64,000 nucleotides of DNA from Litsea cubeba (GCA_012931725.1 CM022945.1:97360024-97424023); one strand, 5' to 3'. Counted from the first letter of the stretch, positions 9,667-21,571 are shown. Notes: generated by a model not told the origin, from the letters alone. Numbers and translations are program-made.

Positions 9667-11559
9667 CTACGGTTTAGGAGAGTGAGTAACTCCTAACTTT
9701 TTCCGGAGATACTCGAAGACTTCCTTTGGCAGAGGTTTCGTGAAAATATCAGCCACTTGCTCAGTTGTTGGAACATATTCCAACTTGACCTCTCCATCAG
9801 CAACTTTATCTTTAAGAAAATGATAACGAATTGCTACATGCTTTGTTCGAGAGTGCTGAACAGGATTCTTAGATATATGAATTGCACTCGTGTTGTCACA
9901 TAGGATCGGCGTAGGATCCGTTGTAGGAACTCCTAGATCAGAGAGCATTTGCCACATCCATAACACTTGCGTACAACAAGTTGCCGCTGCAATATATTCC
10001 GCTTCCGCTGTCGAAAGGGATACTGAGTCTTGCTTCTTACTATGCCAAGCAACTAATCTTTCTCCAAGATAAAATGCGCCGCCGCTAGTACTCTTGCGAT
10101 CATCTACGCATCCAGCCCAATCGGCATCAGAATATGTAACAAGAGTGAAGGATTTGCCTTTGGGATACCAGATACCAAGCTCCATAGTACCTTTCAGATA
10201 TCGAAAGATTCTTTTCACTGCTGTAAGGTGCATTTCAGTTGGTGCTGCTTGAAAACGTGCAACCATACATACTGCTTGTAGAAGATCTGGTCTTGTAGCA
10301 GTCAAGTAGAGCAAGCTTCCTATCATAGAGCGATAGGTGGTATGATCAACGGACGAGGCCTTATCATCTTTGCTAAGCTTCGTGTTCGTTGACATTGGTG
10401 TGCTCACTGGCTTGCTGTCTTCCATATTGAACCGTTTCAGCATTTCCTTAATGTACTTCATTTGTGATATGAAGATGCCATGTTTCAGCTGCTGCACTTG
10501 TAAACCAAGAAAGAACTTTAGTTCTCCAAGCATCAACATCTCAAATTCTTTCTTCATCTCTTCAGCAAAATTCCTGCACATCTCCTCATCATTGCCACCA
10601 AAGATTATGTGATCAACATAAACAATGACAACCAGCTGTTTGCTTAACTCAGTTTTGACATACAGATTGCTATCAACCATTCCTTTTTCAAAACCGATCT
10701 TGCGGAGATAGAGATCCAGCCTTGCATACCATGCCCTTGGCGCTTGTTTCAGTCCATAAAGAGCCTTTTTCAACTTGCACACTAGATCTGAATTTTTGCT
10801 GATGAGAAAACCATCAGGTTGCTCAATGTAGACCTCTTCTTCAAGTAAACCATTCAAGAAAGCTGACTTTACGTCCATCTGAAATACCTTGAAGATTTTG
10901 TATGCTGCCAATGCAAGAAACATACGAATAGCTTCCAGACGAGCCACCGGTGCAAAGGTCTCTTTAAAATCTATGCCTTCAACTTGAGCATAGCCTTTAC
11001 AAACCAACCTTGCTTTGTTTCTAATGACTTGACCATCTTCATTCAGCTTATTCCGAAAGACCCATTTAGTACCAATAACATTCTTATCAGTAGGTCTAGG
11101 AACAAGTTCCCATGTGGAGTTCTTCTCAATTTGCTCCAACTCCTCATGCATAGATTTCAACCAACTATCATCGAGACTGGCTTCAGCCACAGTCTTGGGT
11201 TCAATGGTGGACACAAGTGAGTAATTGCTAACTACACTTTGTCTAGTTTGAACGCCTGCCTTAGGATCTCCAATGATTTGATCCTTAGGGTGTTGCTCTA
11301 CCCAAGTGCTGTGCTTCTTAGGTGTAGTATCTTCTGAGTCATCCTTTGATTTCTCAGAATCATTAGATTCAGCCATCTCATCATCAATCTCACTCGAGTC
11401 CTCATAAACTGGACTGTCATTATGAGTTGCATTCTTTGGTTCAATATTCTCATCTATTCTCACATCAGCACTTTCTATGATTTTTCTGGTTCTTTTGTTA
11501 AGACACCTATATGCCTTGCTAGTAGAGGAGTAACCCAGAAATATACCTTCGTCAGCTCT
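9667..11559 (-). pseudogene. Copia-A pol, C-terminal half (reverse transcriptase and RNase H)
   Basis: Contains the copia RT start (STWELVPRPTDKNVIGTKWVF), then FKETFAPVARLEAIR, QMDVKSAFLNGLLEEEVYIE, LYGLKQAPRAWY, and an active-site segment reading VYVDHIIFG where copia normally has YVDD. That Asp-to-His change would inactivate the polymerase. RNase H motifs follow (YSDADWAG, STAEAEYIA, CDNTSAIHISKNP), ending with ADIFTKPLPKE. The frame stays open rightwards to the Athila junction at 11559, where the integrase-RT linker is cut, and resumes at 24198. No env-like ORF lies between pol and the LTR. Confidence 0.9.
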
Positions 11560-13154
11560 TGCTTAGCTCTTTTCTGTGATGTTGGATTTGTCCTAAGCGG
11601 AGGACATGATTTGTCGCTGTGTAGCACTTCACTCTTGAAGAGGTCGAATCCACAGAGAACGGACTAGGGTTTCAGCTCTAGAGGACTTCTTTTGGTCGAG
11701 AGTGACCAACTTTTGTTCAATGGGTGTAATTAATTCTAAGCTAAGGACTGATTAAAACTGCAGAAAAACTGAATGAAAATGTTATGCTAAAGAGATGGTT
11801 CAACCTAGGGTTCAGACCACCCAGATTTTTATGGTTTCATCTTCCTCTTCATTCCGCAGATAAGAATTGAATCAATCCAATTCTCACCTGGAAGATTTCT
11901 TCGTGAAAATCAAATATCAATCTGAGTGAATAATTCCCAAAGAGATTCCTAGACATTCAATTCGATAATCTGAGAGTCATCGACCCAAGCACTAGTTGTA
12001 TCATCTCAAATGAACACAATTAGTCAAAGGCTTAACATCTCAATTATGATTTCTTGAAGCAGAACATCAATGGAAGTTATCTTTCATCATGAAAACATAA
12101 TCAGGAAGAAGAACCCATACAAAACCCAGGTTGAATTCCCCTTAGATTAAACCATCTGTAATTCTACCCCTCCATTAATGGAGAAGTCTTCAAACAGATT
12201 AAATGAAAGTAAGAAAACAGTAAAAACATAATTGAAAGATCACCTCTACTAAAACTTGAATTAATATGAAGGATTCTGTCTTGAAACAAGAATTTAACAA
12301 AATTGAACACCCATCTTCAATAGAAACTACCTCTACATTTATCTAAGGAAGGAAGAGAGAAAAAGGAAAGGAGGCTGCTGGGAAACTAACACAATCCCCA
12401 GATGGCCCTAATTTTAGAGTTATTATGCTTTATATAGGTTCCCACAACTTTAATTACAAAACTGCCCCAAAAACTAAAATTCTATCCAAATCCGAGCGTT
12501 CTACCGGTAGAAATACCGGTTGACAGATGGAATTCTCTTGATCAGCCTCTCTGCTAGAATATCAGCCCCTTCTACCGGTAGAAACTGCGGTTGACTGATG
12601 GAAATCTCAGGGTCAGCCTCTTCTACCGGTAGAAATACCGGTTGACAGGTGGAATCCTCGTGTCCAATCTCTCTGCTGCAATTTCAGCCTCTTCTACCGG
12701 TAGAAATTGCGGTTGACTGATGGAAATTTCAAGTTCAGCCATTTCTACCGGTAGAAATACCGGTTGACAGGTGGGGACCTTGTGTCTGAACTTTCGGCTG
12801 GAATATTAGCCTCTTCTACCGGTAGAAATTGCGGTTGACTGATGAAATTCTCAGGATCTGTCATTTCTACCGGTAGAACTTGCGGTTGACAGATGAAAAT
12901 CTCCTGTCTGCACTCTCTGCTGGAAAATCAGTCACTTCTACCGGTAGGACTTGCGGTTGACTGATGGGGACCAGTTTCTTTACTCTCTACTTGATCCATT
13001 CATCCTCCAGAAGCTTCATTCTTCATCAAATTTCTGCAATTGACCAAAAACCAACATTCGTGTAAACTTATATGAAATTAACGGAATTAAACACGAGTGA
13101 AGGTGATGGAAAGGCAATTAAGTCTCTAATTGCTTAATAATTAGGTACTTATCA
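11560..13154 (-). repeat. Athila 3' LTR
   Basis: Starts TGCTTAGCTC and ends ACTTATCA. It contains eight TTCTACCGGTAGAA-type palindromes between 12499 and 12950, each followed by GCGGTTGAC or ACCGGTTGAC. A TATATAGG promoter-like element lies at 12431-12438 on the plus strand. Nearly identical to 22603-24197. Confidence 0.95.
12499..12965. repeat. ACCGGT palindrome array in the Athila 3' LTR
   Basis: Eight copies of TTCTACCGGTAGAA or one-base variants begin near 12499, 12571, 12621, 12691, 12742, 12811, 12864 and 12936. Spacing alternates about 70 and 50 bp, so the true unit is a dimer of about 121 bp repeated four times. Each palindrome is followed by NNCGGTTGAC, placing a TTGAC core beside it. 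The second LTR has the same array at about 23541-24005. Confidence 0.9.
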
Positions 13155-13190
13155 CACCCCCCAACTTGGACTTTGCTAGTCCCTAGCAAA
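13155..13190 (-). promoter_or_regulatory. Athila polypurine tract with adjacent stem-loop
   Basis: On the minus strand a CAAGTTGGGGGGTG tract abuts the 3' LTR and would prime plus-strand DNA. Immediately beside it, 13172-13190 reads TTTGCTAGtccCTAGCAAA, a perfect 8-bp inverted repeat with a 3-base loop. Confidence 0.75.
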
Positions 13191-13714
13191 TTAAGAAGAA
13201 GTTATCTTGTCTGTACATACAATTCTCATTTAAACGTGGAAATACATGATTTATGCCCAATTGACACAGATGTCTAAGACCGTGACAACATTAATCTCTA
13301 CATCTCATGGAATAAAACATTCAATCAAGATGATAAGATTAGAATGAGTTAACCATCACATCAAAATTAATTCCAAAGCTCACAAAAGATATCACTCAAT
13401 GTAGATGTCACTCATTTCAATGAACATACCCCATGGAAACTAATTTCACAACGCTCATTCTAACATCACACACATACAGAACAACACTAAAGTAGCATAA
13501 AAATTCAAACATGTATTCTAATGGAAGTAATGACACAAAAAGATTAATTAAGGATCTTAGGATTGCATTGAAAAGGGTTAACAATGACAGTGTTTTGGAC
13601 AAAATGGGGCATGGCCTTACATGGCTTAGGTCAACTACCCTTTTGCCATGCCCAAACAAAAACGATATTCCCCACTAATCAAGAAAAACTAAAATCAACC
13701 ATCAATAGAACACT
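13191..13714. other. Athila 3' noncoding spacer
   Basis: AT-rich sequence between the extra ORF and the polypurine tract. No conserved ORF is recognised. The short ORFs at 13417-13659 and 13584-13862 look accidental. Confidence 0.5.
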
Positions 13715-14962
13715 TCATTCACTGACTAATTCTTCAGTGTCATCTTCTCCATCATCATCATCATTTTCTTTTTCTTTCTCTGCCCCTTCTTCTGCTGCAG
13801 TATCACTGCCACTCTTTTTCTGGCTAGGACCAGCCTCTGTCTCTCTTTGGGGTGACACATAGGGCTCAGCTCCTTGTGATACAGCAACCTTCATCAGATA
13901 CTCTTGCCTGGATCTCTGTTTTTCCATTTCTCGTTTAATCACTTTCTGCCCCTCTATGCAATCATCTACCTTGCACCCAACCCACTTCATCAGTTCCATT
14001 ATGTAAGTCTGAAATGATGAGCCCTTCACTTGTTTAGGAATAGCAGAAGAAGGTTGAGCTGCTGACTGAGGGTCCCTCTTTTGTGATTTGGCCTTTGCCA
14101 TTGTTTTCACCGTAATTGCCCCTCTATCACTAGGTAAAAGCCAATCATCTGGGCCTTTCTTTACTTTCTGATTTAAGCATATCTTAGTGATAAGACAAGG
14201 GTAGGGGAGGGCCGCCTTAGCTGAGGACTCCTCAGGGTATCTCCTCATCTGATTGTATATGAATTGAGCTACATTCATTCCCTCATTTGGGCTCCAGATC
14301 ACCCATAGCAATTCCATCTCTTTTTTTCCTAGCATCTTCTCATCGCCTCGAGGGAAAATGTTGTAATGCATAATCTTGTTCAACATCCCTGCTTCCCCAT
14401 TCAAATTTCCAACTGTGGTTGTCCCTTCTACCATAGCTTCCTCTCTCAACACCAATTGCTCATGAAGAATTTCCAAAGGGACATCTTGAGGCCTAGGGTA
14501 TGTGATTTTCTCCCTAGCCACTGGGGTGTATCCTAAGGCTTTTGCAATAATGTATTGATCAACTTTCACTTTTGTCCCATTCACCATTGCAGCTATTTGT
14601 TCACCTCCTGCTATCACACGCTCCATAGATTTGAAAAATTGACGAACAAAGTCAGGAATATACCCTTCAAAGGCAGTGTCCATGTATTCCAGCTTGCTAT
14701 TGATCACTGCTCCAAAGCATTCCCCAGTACCAAGTTTCCCCACATCGACTCTCCTTTCAATCACAAATGCTTTCTTGTCTACCTTCTTCTCCCATTTGAT
14801 CTGATCTGCAGTCTTCGGTGGAGGAGGGGGAGAAGACTCCCTTGGCCTTTTTTCAGCTCTTCTATCACTTTCCCCTGAAGTGCTACCTTTGGATTTCCCC
14901 CCTTTGGCAATTGCTCCTTTCTTTGGTGCACCTCCTGATTTAGGGTTCTTTGTCCTTGGCAT
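13715..14962 (-). CDS. Athila third ORF in the env position (plant transposon protein-like)
   Basis: The uninterrupted 415-residue ORF starts MPRTKNPKSGGAPKKG. Its N-terminus is strongly basic (residues 1-50), followed by a Pro run. A central region of about 250 residues (NSKLEYMDTAFEGYIPDFVR through LPYPCLITKICLN) resembles the 'putative plant transposon protein' domain common in Athila-group elements and their derivatives. The C-terminus is acidic with an Asp/Glu tail (NDDDDGEDDTEE). There is no signal peptide or clear transmembrane helix, so a classical envelope function is not supported. The basic N-terminus suggests nucleic-acid or nuclear association (inference). It is the only long coding region of this element without a break. 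Confidence 0.75.
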   Translation of the reverse strand: MPRTKNPKSGGAPKKGAIAKGGKSKGSTSGESDRRAEKRPRESSPPPPPKTADQIKWEKKVDKKAFVIERRVDVGKLGTGECFGAVINSKLEYMDTAFEGYIPDFVRQFFKSMERVIAGGEQIAAMVNGTKVKVDQYIIAKALGYTPVAREKITYPRPQDVPLEILHEQLVLREEAMVEGTTTVGNLNGEAGMLNKIMHYNIFPRGDEKMLGKKEMELLWVIWSPNEGMNVAQFIYNQMRRYPEESSAKAALPYPCLITKICLNQKVKKGPDDWLLPSDRGAITVKTMAKAKSQKRDPQSAAQPSSAIPKQVKGSSFQTYIMELMKWVGCKVDDCIEGQKVIKREMEKQRSRQEYLMKVAVSQGAEPYVSPQRETEAGPSQKKSGSDTAAEEGAEKEKENDDDDGEDDTEELVSE

Positions 14963-15280
14963 GGTTTAATGTTGTGTGTAGAAGATATGAATTGATTTTG
15001 GAAGGATATGGAAGTGAGTAACAAATTTTTGAGGGAAGGAAGGGGATTTCGGAATGTAGGGTTTTCTTGGACTATTTGGAAGTTTGATTGAAGAGATAGG
15101 GAGAAATGGTGATGAAGAAAAGGGATTTGTGTGTTTTGGAGGAAGATTGGTTGGATTAATGGCGGTTTTGGAAGCTCGGGAATTAGGGTTTATGGAGGAG
15201 AAACCATCAGCTGGAGGGAAAGGAGACGAACAGGATGAAATGAAAAACAGAACATGAACAAAAATTATATAGGGTTGGCT

Positions 15281-15520
15281 GGGCCCGCACGTTCTACCGA
15301 TAGAACTACCGGTAGAGACTTCGTAGCAAGATCCTAGCTTCTCTGTCTCAATTTTTTCTTTTGAACCAGTATTTCTACCGGTATTGCCATTCATTCATCT
15401 GGGTCCGCACGTTCTACCGATAGAACTACCGGTGGAGACTTCGTAGCAAGATCCTAGCTTCTCTGCCTCAATTTTTTCCTTTTGAACCGGTATTTCTACC
15501 GGTACTGCCATTCATTCATT
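15281..15520. repeat. Tandem 120-bp duplication with ACCGGT palindromes
   Basis: Two units, 15281-15400 and 15401-15520, differ at only a few positions. Each contains GTTCTACCGATAGAACTACC near its start and TTTCTACCGGTA near its end. The motif and the 120-bp period match the array in the LTRs although this copy lies several kilobases away in the internal spacer. Confidence 0.85.
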
Positions 15521-16345
15521 CATTTTTTTTTTTTTTTTTGAAATGAATGACTTGGCTAAGAATCCAACACATTCTTCTTCTGATTTTCAAAACTTTTATC
15601 CAACAATTGATTTGAGAATGAATCTCACTTAAGTCCAACGAACATGACTTATTCGCGAATTCCTCAATTACGCAATGAAATACCAGAAGTCTCACTGAAT
15701 AGAGTATCTTCGTATCAGTCAATCACAAACCCACAGCCGTCAATCGCAAACCCACAGCCATAACATAGAAGATCATCTTCACTTCAAAGTCATCTTTAGC
15801 CTCATCATAACCAAGCCCAATTTTTGTAACAAAACCATATTCCACCTGCAGAAATCACCCCAAAACCCCCCATTCCTCCTTGCCTCCTTTACACCGGTTC
15901 CCTAAGGTTTAGCACAAGAATAGGGAATATAAAACATGGCTCAAACAGGGGTACAAGGGTGACTCTTTTCTGGTTTTATAAACAACAACTTTCCTTGTAT
16001 TAACAGTTTGTGTCACCACTTCTAAAAGATGTAAAATGAATGCAATTCAAGGCTACAAAAGTATGAACTTGCAAGTGTGTGGAAACCACTCTATCACTCA
16101 AAGCACTCAAAAAAAACAAGGGATATGGTACGAATTCAATTCAATGTGATGAGTAACTCACACAATCATTCAAAGACACATAGTAATCAAAGAAGGCATA
16201 CATCATGTATTTCACGAAAGTGAAACTCCAAATGAGAATTGCAATGAAATGAATGTAAGGCTTGTATTTGCAAATTCTAAATTGTGAAAAAGTAACTATA
16301 TGCATGAAAAATTAACTAAATGCAGGAATGAAATTCATGCCTCTT

Positions 16346-16362
16346 CCCCCCCAACTTGTATG
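16346..16362 (-). other. Second (internal) polypurine-like tract of Athila
   Basis: The minus strand reads CAAGTTGGGGGG, the same word as the tract next to the 3' LTR, here just downstream of pol. Such duplicated tracts have been noted in gypsy elements with an extra ORF. Whether it primes DNA synthesis is not shown. Confidence 0.5.
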
Positions 16363-16749
16363 AAACATTGTCCTCAATGAGTAAAACAACTCAGAACAAA
16401 GGGAAAAGAGAGGAACGAAGTTACCAATCTACGAAGGTTGGTGCTGTAGTATGAATAACCTGCTGAGACTTTGACACCAATTATTAGTTAGAAACAAAAA
16501 CAGGGCAAGCACAGATGGTGCACCCCAAAAACCATCCACTTTTCAAAAGATAGAAATGAAGAATGAATTGTTGGTCTTTTAAAGTCAGATTCCAAGACAT
16601 CACACTAAAGAACAAGGTGATACGGAGTAGCATCATCCGCTATTTATTTTAAGATGCAATTAGGCCAATCAAGCATACAAAGAGATAAAGACATTAAACA
16701 GGGAAAAACAAATTGTACGCAAGATGGCAACTAACAGATTCAAGAAAGA

Positions 16750-19700
16750 TTAAGAACTAGTGGCTTCCGGATAAACCGGGTCCACTAATTCTTCCACCAT
16801 GTCCTCTTTTGAAAAATTCTCCAAAAATGGCTTAAGTCTTTGCCCATTTACTTTAAAAATCTTTCCATCATTGTTATTAAAAACCTCAATAGCTCCATGA
16901 GGGTAGATTTTATGCACAACATAAGGTCCAGTCCATCTTGATCTTAACTTACCTGGATGGAGGTGAAGTTTTGAGTTGTATAAAAGGACTTTTTGTCCCA
17001 CCTGAAAGTCCTTCCTCACAATGTGTTTATCATGAAAAGCTTTGACCTTGGACTTGTAGATGCTAGCATTCTCATAAGCCTCTCTCCTCATCTCTTCTAA
17101 CTCATTCATTTGAAAATTCCTAATAACACCTGCTTTGGGTAAAGAGAAATTCAATGTCTTGAGAGCCCAAAATGCTTTATGCTCAATTTCAACAGGAAGA
17201 TGACACGTCTTGCCATAGACAAGCCTATACGGAGACATTCCTAAAACTGTCTTGTAGGCCGTGCGATAGGCCCATAAGGCATCAGTCAATCTAGTTGACC
17301 AATCCTTCCTATTAGGATTCACAGTTTTTTCTAAAATATGCTTGATCTCCCTATTGGCTAACTCAGCTTGCCCATTAGTTTGAGGATGATAGGCAGTGGA
17401 CACCTTATGAGTGATCCCATACTTGGCCATCAAGGCCGCGAATGGTCGATTACAGAAGTGGGTGCCTTGATCACTAATCATGGCCTTGGGCATCCCAAAC
17501 CGAGACAAGATATTCTCCTTCATGAATTTGACCACAACCTTGTGGTCATTGGTCCTAGTGGGAATAGCCTCTGCCCACTTGGACACATAATCTACAGCCA
17601 GAAGGATGTAAAGGAACCCATAAGAACTAGGGAAAGGACCCATAAAATCTATACCCCAGCAATCAAAGATCTCTATGATAAGCATGGGCTGAAGGGGCAT
17701 GGCATTCCTCTTGGAAATGGCTCCTAATTGCTGACATTGAGGACAAGTTCTACAGAAGTCATGGGCATCTCTAAAAAGAGTGGGCCAAAAGAAGCCACAC
17801 TGCAAAATCTTTGCAGTGGTCTTTTTTGAAGAAAAGTGACCCCCACACGCCTCAGTGTGGCAGAATGACAAGATACTCTGTTGCTCCGACTCCGGTACAC
17901 ACCTCCTAATAATCTGATCAGCACAATACTTGTAAAGATAAGGATCATCGAAAGCGTACTTTCTCACCTCCACTAAGAATCTCCTTCTCACTTGAGAAGT
18001 CCAGTCACTAGGAAGCTGCCCTGTCACGAGATAATTGACAATATCCGCATACCACGGACATGTCGACACTGAATACAACTGCTCATCGGGAAAAGAATCA
18101 AGGGCTGGAAGATGGGATGACTTATCCTCAAAATCAAGTCGCGAAAGATGATCCGCGACTACATTCTCAACACCCTTCTTATCCTTGATAGTGATGTTAA
18201 ACTCTTGGAGCAACAAAACCCACCGAATGAGACGTGCTTTTGCGTCTTGTTTGCTCATCAGATACTTGAGCGCTGCGTGATCAGTAAAAACAACAATAGG
18301 AGAACCTATGATATATGATCTGAACTTATCAAGAGCAAAGACCACAGCTAGCAACTCTTTCTCTATGGTGGTGTAATTGACCTGAGCATCATTTAAAGTT
18401 TTGCTTGCATAAGCAATAGCAAAAGGGACTTTACCTCTTCTTTGACCCAAAACAGCACCAATGGCATAGTCATTGGCGTCACATATCAATTCAAAAGGAA
18501 GAGTCCAATCCGGGGCTTGCATAATAGGTGGGGAAGTGAGGCACGATTTCAAAGCGCTGAAGGCTTTTTCACAAGCCTCGGTCCAAACGAATGGTGCATC
18601 TTTGGTCAAAAGATTGCACAAAGGGCGTGCAATAGCGCTGAAAGCACGAATGAAGTGCCTATAAAAACCACAGTGACCTAAGAAGAATCGTATATCCTTG
18701 ACGCACTTGGGAGAAGGTAATTGTGAGATCAACTCCACCTTTGCCTTGTCTACCTCAATACCTCTAGGAGACACTATATGTCCTAAAACAATCCCTTGTG
18801 TTACCATAAAGTGACACTTCTCCCAATTTAAAACCAACTTCTTCTCCTCACACCTCTCTAGGACTTTCTCTAAATTCTTTAAACACCCTGCAAAGCTATC
18901 TCCAAAAACAGAAAAATCATCCATGAACACCTCCAAGAAGTCTCCGACCATGTCATCAAAAATACCCATCATGCATCTTTGAAAGGTGCCAGGGGCATTG
19001 CATAATCCAAAAGGCATGCGCCTATAAGCAAAGGTCCCAAAGGGACAAGTGAAAACGGTCTTCTCTTGATCTTCCAAAGACACCTCAATCTGATTATATC
19101 CAGAATAGCCATCCAAAAAGCAGTAGAAAGTATGACTTGCCACTCTCTCTAAAACCTGATCAATGAAAGGAAGAGGGAAATGGTCTTTCTTTGTACTGGC
19201 ATTAAGCTTTCGGTAATCAATGCAGACTCTCCACCCCGTGGCAACTCTAGTAGGGATCAATTCTCCTTGTTCATTAGCCACAACAGTTACCCCTGCCTTC
19301 TTAGGCACTACTTGAATAGGACTCACCCATTTGCTATCAGCGACAGGATAGATAATCCCAGCATCTAACAATTTCAGAACCTCCTTCCTTACCACATCTT
19401 TCAAAACAGGGTTTAATCTACGCTGGGGTTGACGGGAAGGTTTGACATCATCCTCTAAATGAATCCTATGGGTGCAAATTAAGGGATTAATCCCTTGTAT
19501 ATCAGCTAAGGTCCACCCAATTGCTCTTTTGTGCCTACCTAAGACCTCCAAAAGCTGGGTCTCTTGGTGTTCCTCAAGAGAAGAGGAAATCACCACAGGA
19601 TATGACTCATCAACTCCAAGAAAAGCATACTTTACCGAAGAAGGTAAGGGTTTCAACTCAAGTGTAGGGGCCTTCTCACTGCTAGGCATTGACTTGGATT

Positions 19701-20346
19701 CCGATTTCGGAAGCTCCTCAAACTTTGGTGTCCAGAATGTAGCACCCTTTACCTCCTCAACATCATCCAATAGAGAGTAAAGATACTCTACCTCAGGGGA
19801 TTCAAGAAACTCCCTTTCCTCTTGGGTCAAGAATGTCTCCAATGGATCTGTATACGAATGTGTGTTCACATGTTCTTGAACCAAGCTCTCTACCAAACTC
19901 ACCTCATGTATCTCCTCATCATCTCCCAATTGTGAGGCGACATTGTAGATGTTCAGATCAAGGGTCATGTTTCCAAAGGTGATGGACATGTTCCCATTCC
20001 TAACCTTGATGACTGAATCTATGGTGGCTAGGAAAGGACGACCTAGAATGATAGGGGCTTGGTCACTAACCCCTTGATTTGGACATGTGTCCAACACAAT
20101 GAAATCTGCGGGATACACAAAACTCCCTATCTGAACTAACACATCCTTCAAAATCCCCTTTGGAACTCTAACACTCCTATCGGCCAGCTGAAGTGTAATC
20201 GAGGTGGGCTGAAGTTCCTCCAACCCAAGTTGGAGATAAACAGAGTATGGTAGAAGATTGACACTCGCCCCTAGATCACACAAAGCACGGACAACCAGGA
20301 TCCTTGAATTTTGGAGGAAGAGAACCAGAGATGGTGGTACTGACAT
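16750..20346 (-). pseudogene. Athila pol: protease (partial), RT, RNase H, integrase
   Basis: A 1198-residue open frame. Protease motif DLGAS is at about residue 24, but the segment before it is out of frame. RT follows with FCFLDGYSGYNQIEV and the catalytic FMDDF, RNase H with LICDANDYAIGAVLGQ, and integrase with the HHCC finger (HTEACGGHF...CRTCPQCQQLG), WGIDFMGPFP, ISDQGTHF and PQTNGQAE. The end (TGPYVVHKIYPHGAIEV) is the usual integrase C-terminus. The catalytic motifs look intact. The defect is at the 5' end, where the frame is disconnected from gag at about 20280-20346 within the protease. Confidence 0.9.
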
Positions 20347-21571
20347 TAGCTGCTAGGAGAACCTTATTTTGATGCAAGAACTTGCGTTTGTAAGTGCACA
20401 AGTCCTTAAGATACTTCGCATATACAGGAATGTGTTGGATAGCATCCAAGAGAGGAATGTTGAGCTTGACTTGAGAGAAAAGCTCCCTAAGAGACTCTGC
20501 AAGGTCTGGCCTGGATTTCCCTCTCAACCTCTGAGGGAAAGGGGCTGGGGGTTGGAAAGCTTGGACTCTAGGGTCTTGAATGGTAGAAGTGGAAGACTCA
20601 ACTTTCTTAGGTTCATTGGACTCATTAGATTTCCTTGAAGATTCATTCCCAGCCTCAGAATTCTTAGGCTCCTCCACTTCTTGCAAAGCAGGAGGTGCCT
20701 TGGAAGTAGAAAATTCAGGTTTACTTGGCTTGGGAGGGGTGGTATTATCAATGATCTTACCACTCCTCAGAATGGTTACAGCTTTAAGATGCTCCACTTG
20801 AGCATCCGACCCACCGGAATCTTCCACAAAGTGCTGGCCTTGAACAATTGGAATAGCTTGGGTAGGCAAGGCACCCCTTGTGGTTTGACTAGCACTCACC
20901 GCATTGGTAAGTGTAGTTAATTGAGATTTGATGTTCTCAAGAGTCCTGTTGTTCTGCTCATTGATGGAAGTCTGACTACTCAAAAAGGCTTGAAAGGTAT
21001 CTTCTAGACTTCTCTTATGGGGAGGCTGATATGGAGCATGACCCTGTTGGGGTCCTTGTTGTTGAAAGTGCTGATAAGAATGAGGTGGAAACTGTTGCTG
21101 AGATGGGAATCTCTGCTGCTGATATTGTGGGGCAGAATGAAAGAATTGCCCTTGACTCTGATTAGGCTGAGGAAATTGCCCTTGATTGTGATAGGGCTGA
21201 GAAAATTGCCCTTGATTTTGATAGGGCTGAGACTGAAAACCCGTAGAGCCAAGATTTTGGGATGGGGGAGGGTTGTCCCTCCACCGAAAATTAGGATGAT
21301 CATTGTACCTGGGGTTGAAATTCTGAAATTGGTTAGATTGAAAAGAAGATTTCTGCTGGGGACTCACAGCATTGACATCATATGGAGGGTTACCATGGAG
21401 CAATTCCTTAATGGAAGGAATGGTAGGACAATTGTCTGTACCATGATCATTTTGTGAACAAATTGCACACAATTGATCCACTTGGGCAACTGATGTAGGA
21501 GGAATCTCACTAACTCTTTTCAGCTCTAGACCTTCTATCTGACGGGTAAGTTGAGCTATCCTAACACTCAA
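20276..21571 (-). pseudogene. Athila gag C-terminal part with zinc knuckle, leading into protease
   Basis: A 431-residue frame beginning SVRIAQLTRQIEGLELKRV. A knuckle-like CAICSQNDHGTDNCP lies near residues 35-49, followed by a long Gln/Pro/Phe-rich region (about 75-185) with repeated YHNQGQF words. The end (SLPPKFKDPGCP) is the normal lead into protease. The frame then stops at 20276, 71 bp past the start of the pol frame, apparently because a short stretch of protease was lost. It is also out of frame with the gag ORF to the right. Confidence 0.85.

Larger units (their letters stand above)
14963..16749. other. Athila spacer between pol and the third ORF
   Basis: About 1.8 kb without a recognised gene. 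It holds a tandem duplication at 15281-15520, a T run at 15522-15539, and a second polypurine-like tract (CCCCCCAACTTG on the plus strand, near 16349). Minus-strand ORFs at 14966-15394 and 15516-15722 are low-complexity or accidental. Confidence 0.6.

Noticed and set aside
12499..12965. Regularly spaced palindromic repeats resembling a CRISPR array
   Set aside because: It lies in both LTRs of a plant retrotransposon, the intervening sequence is itself repeated, and there are no cas genes. It is an LTR tandem array.
13715..14962. Envelope glycoprotein
   Set aside because: Correct position for env, but no signal peptide, transmembrane segment or cysteine pattern; kept as a plant transposon protein-like ORF.
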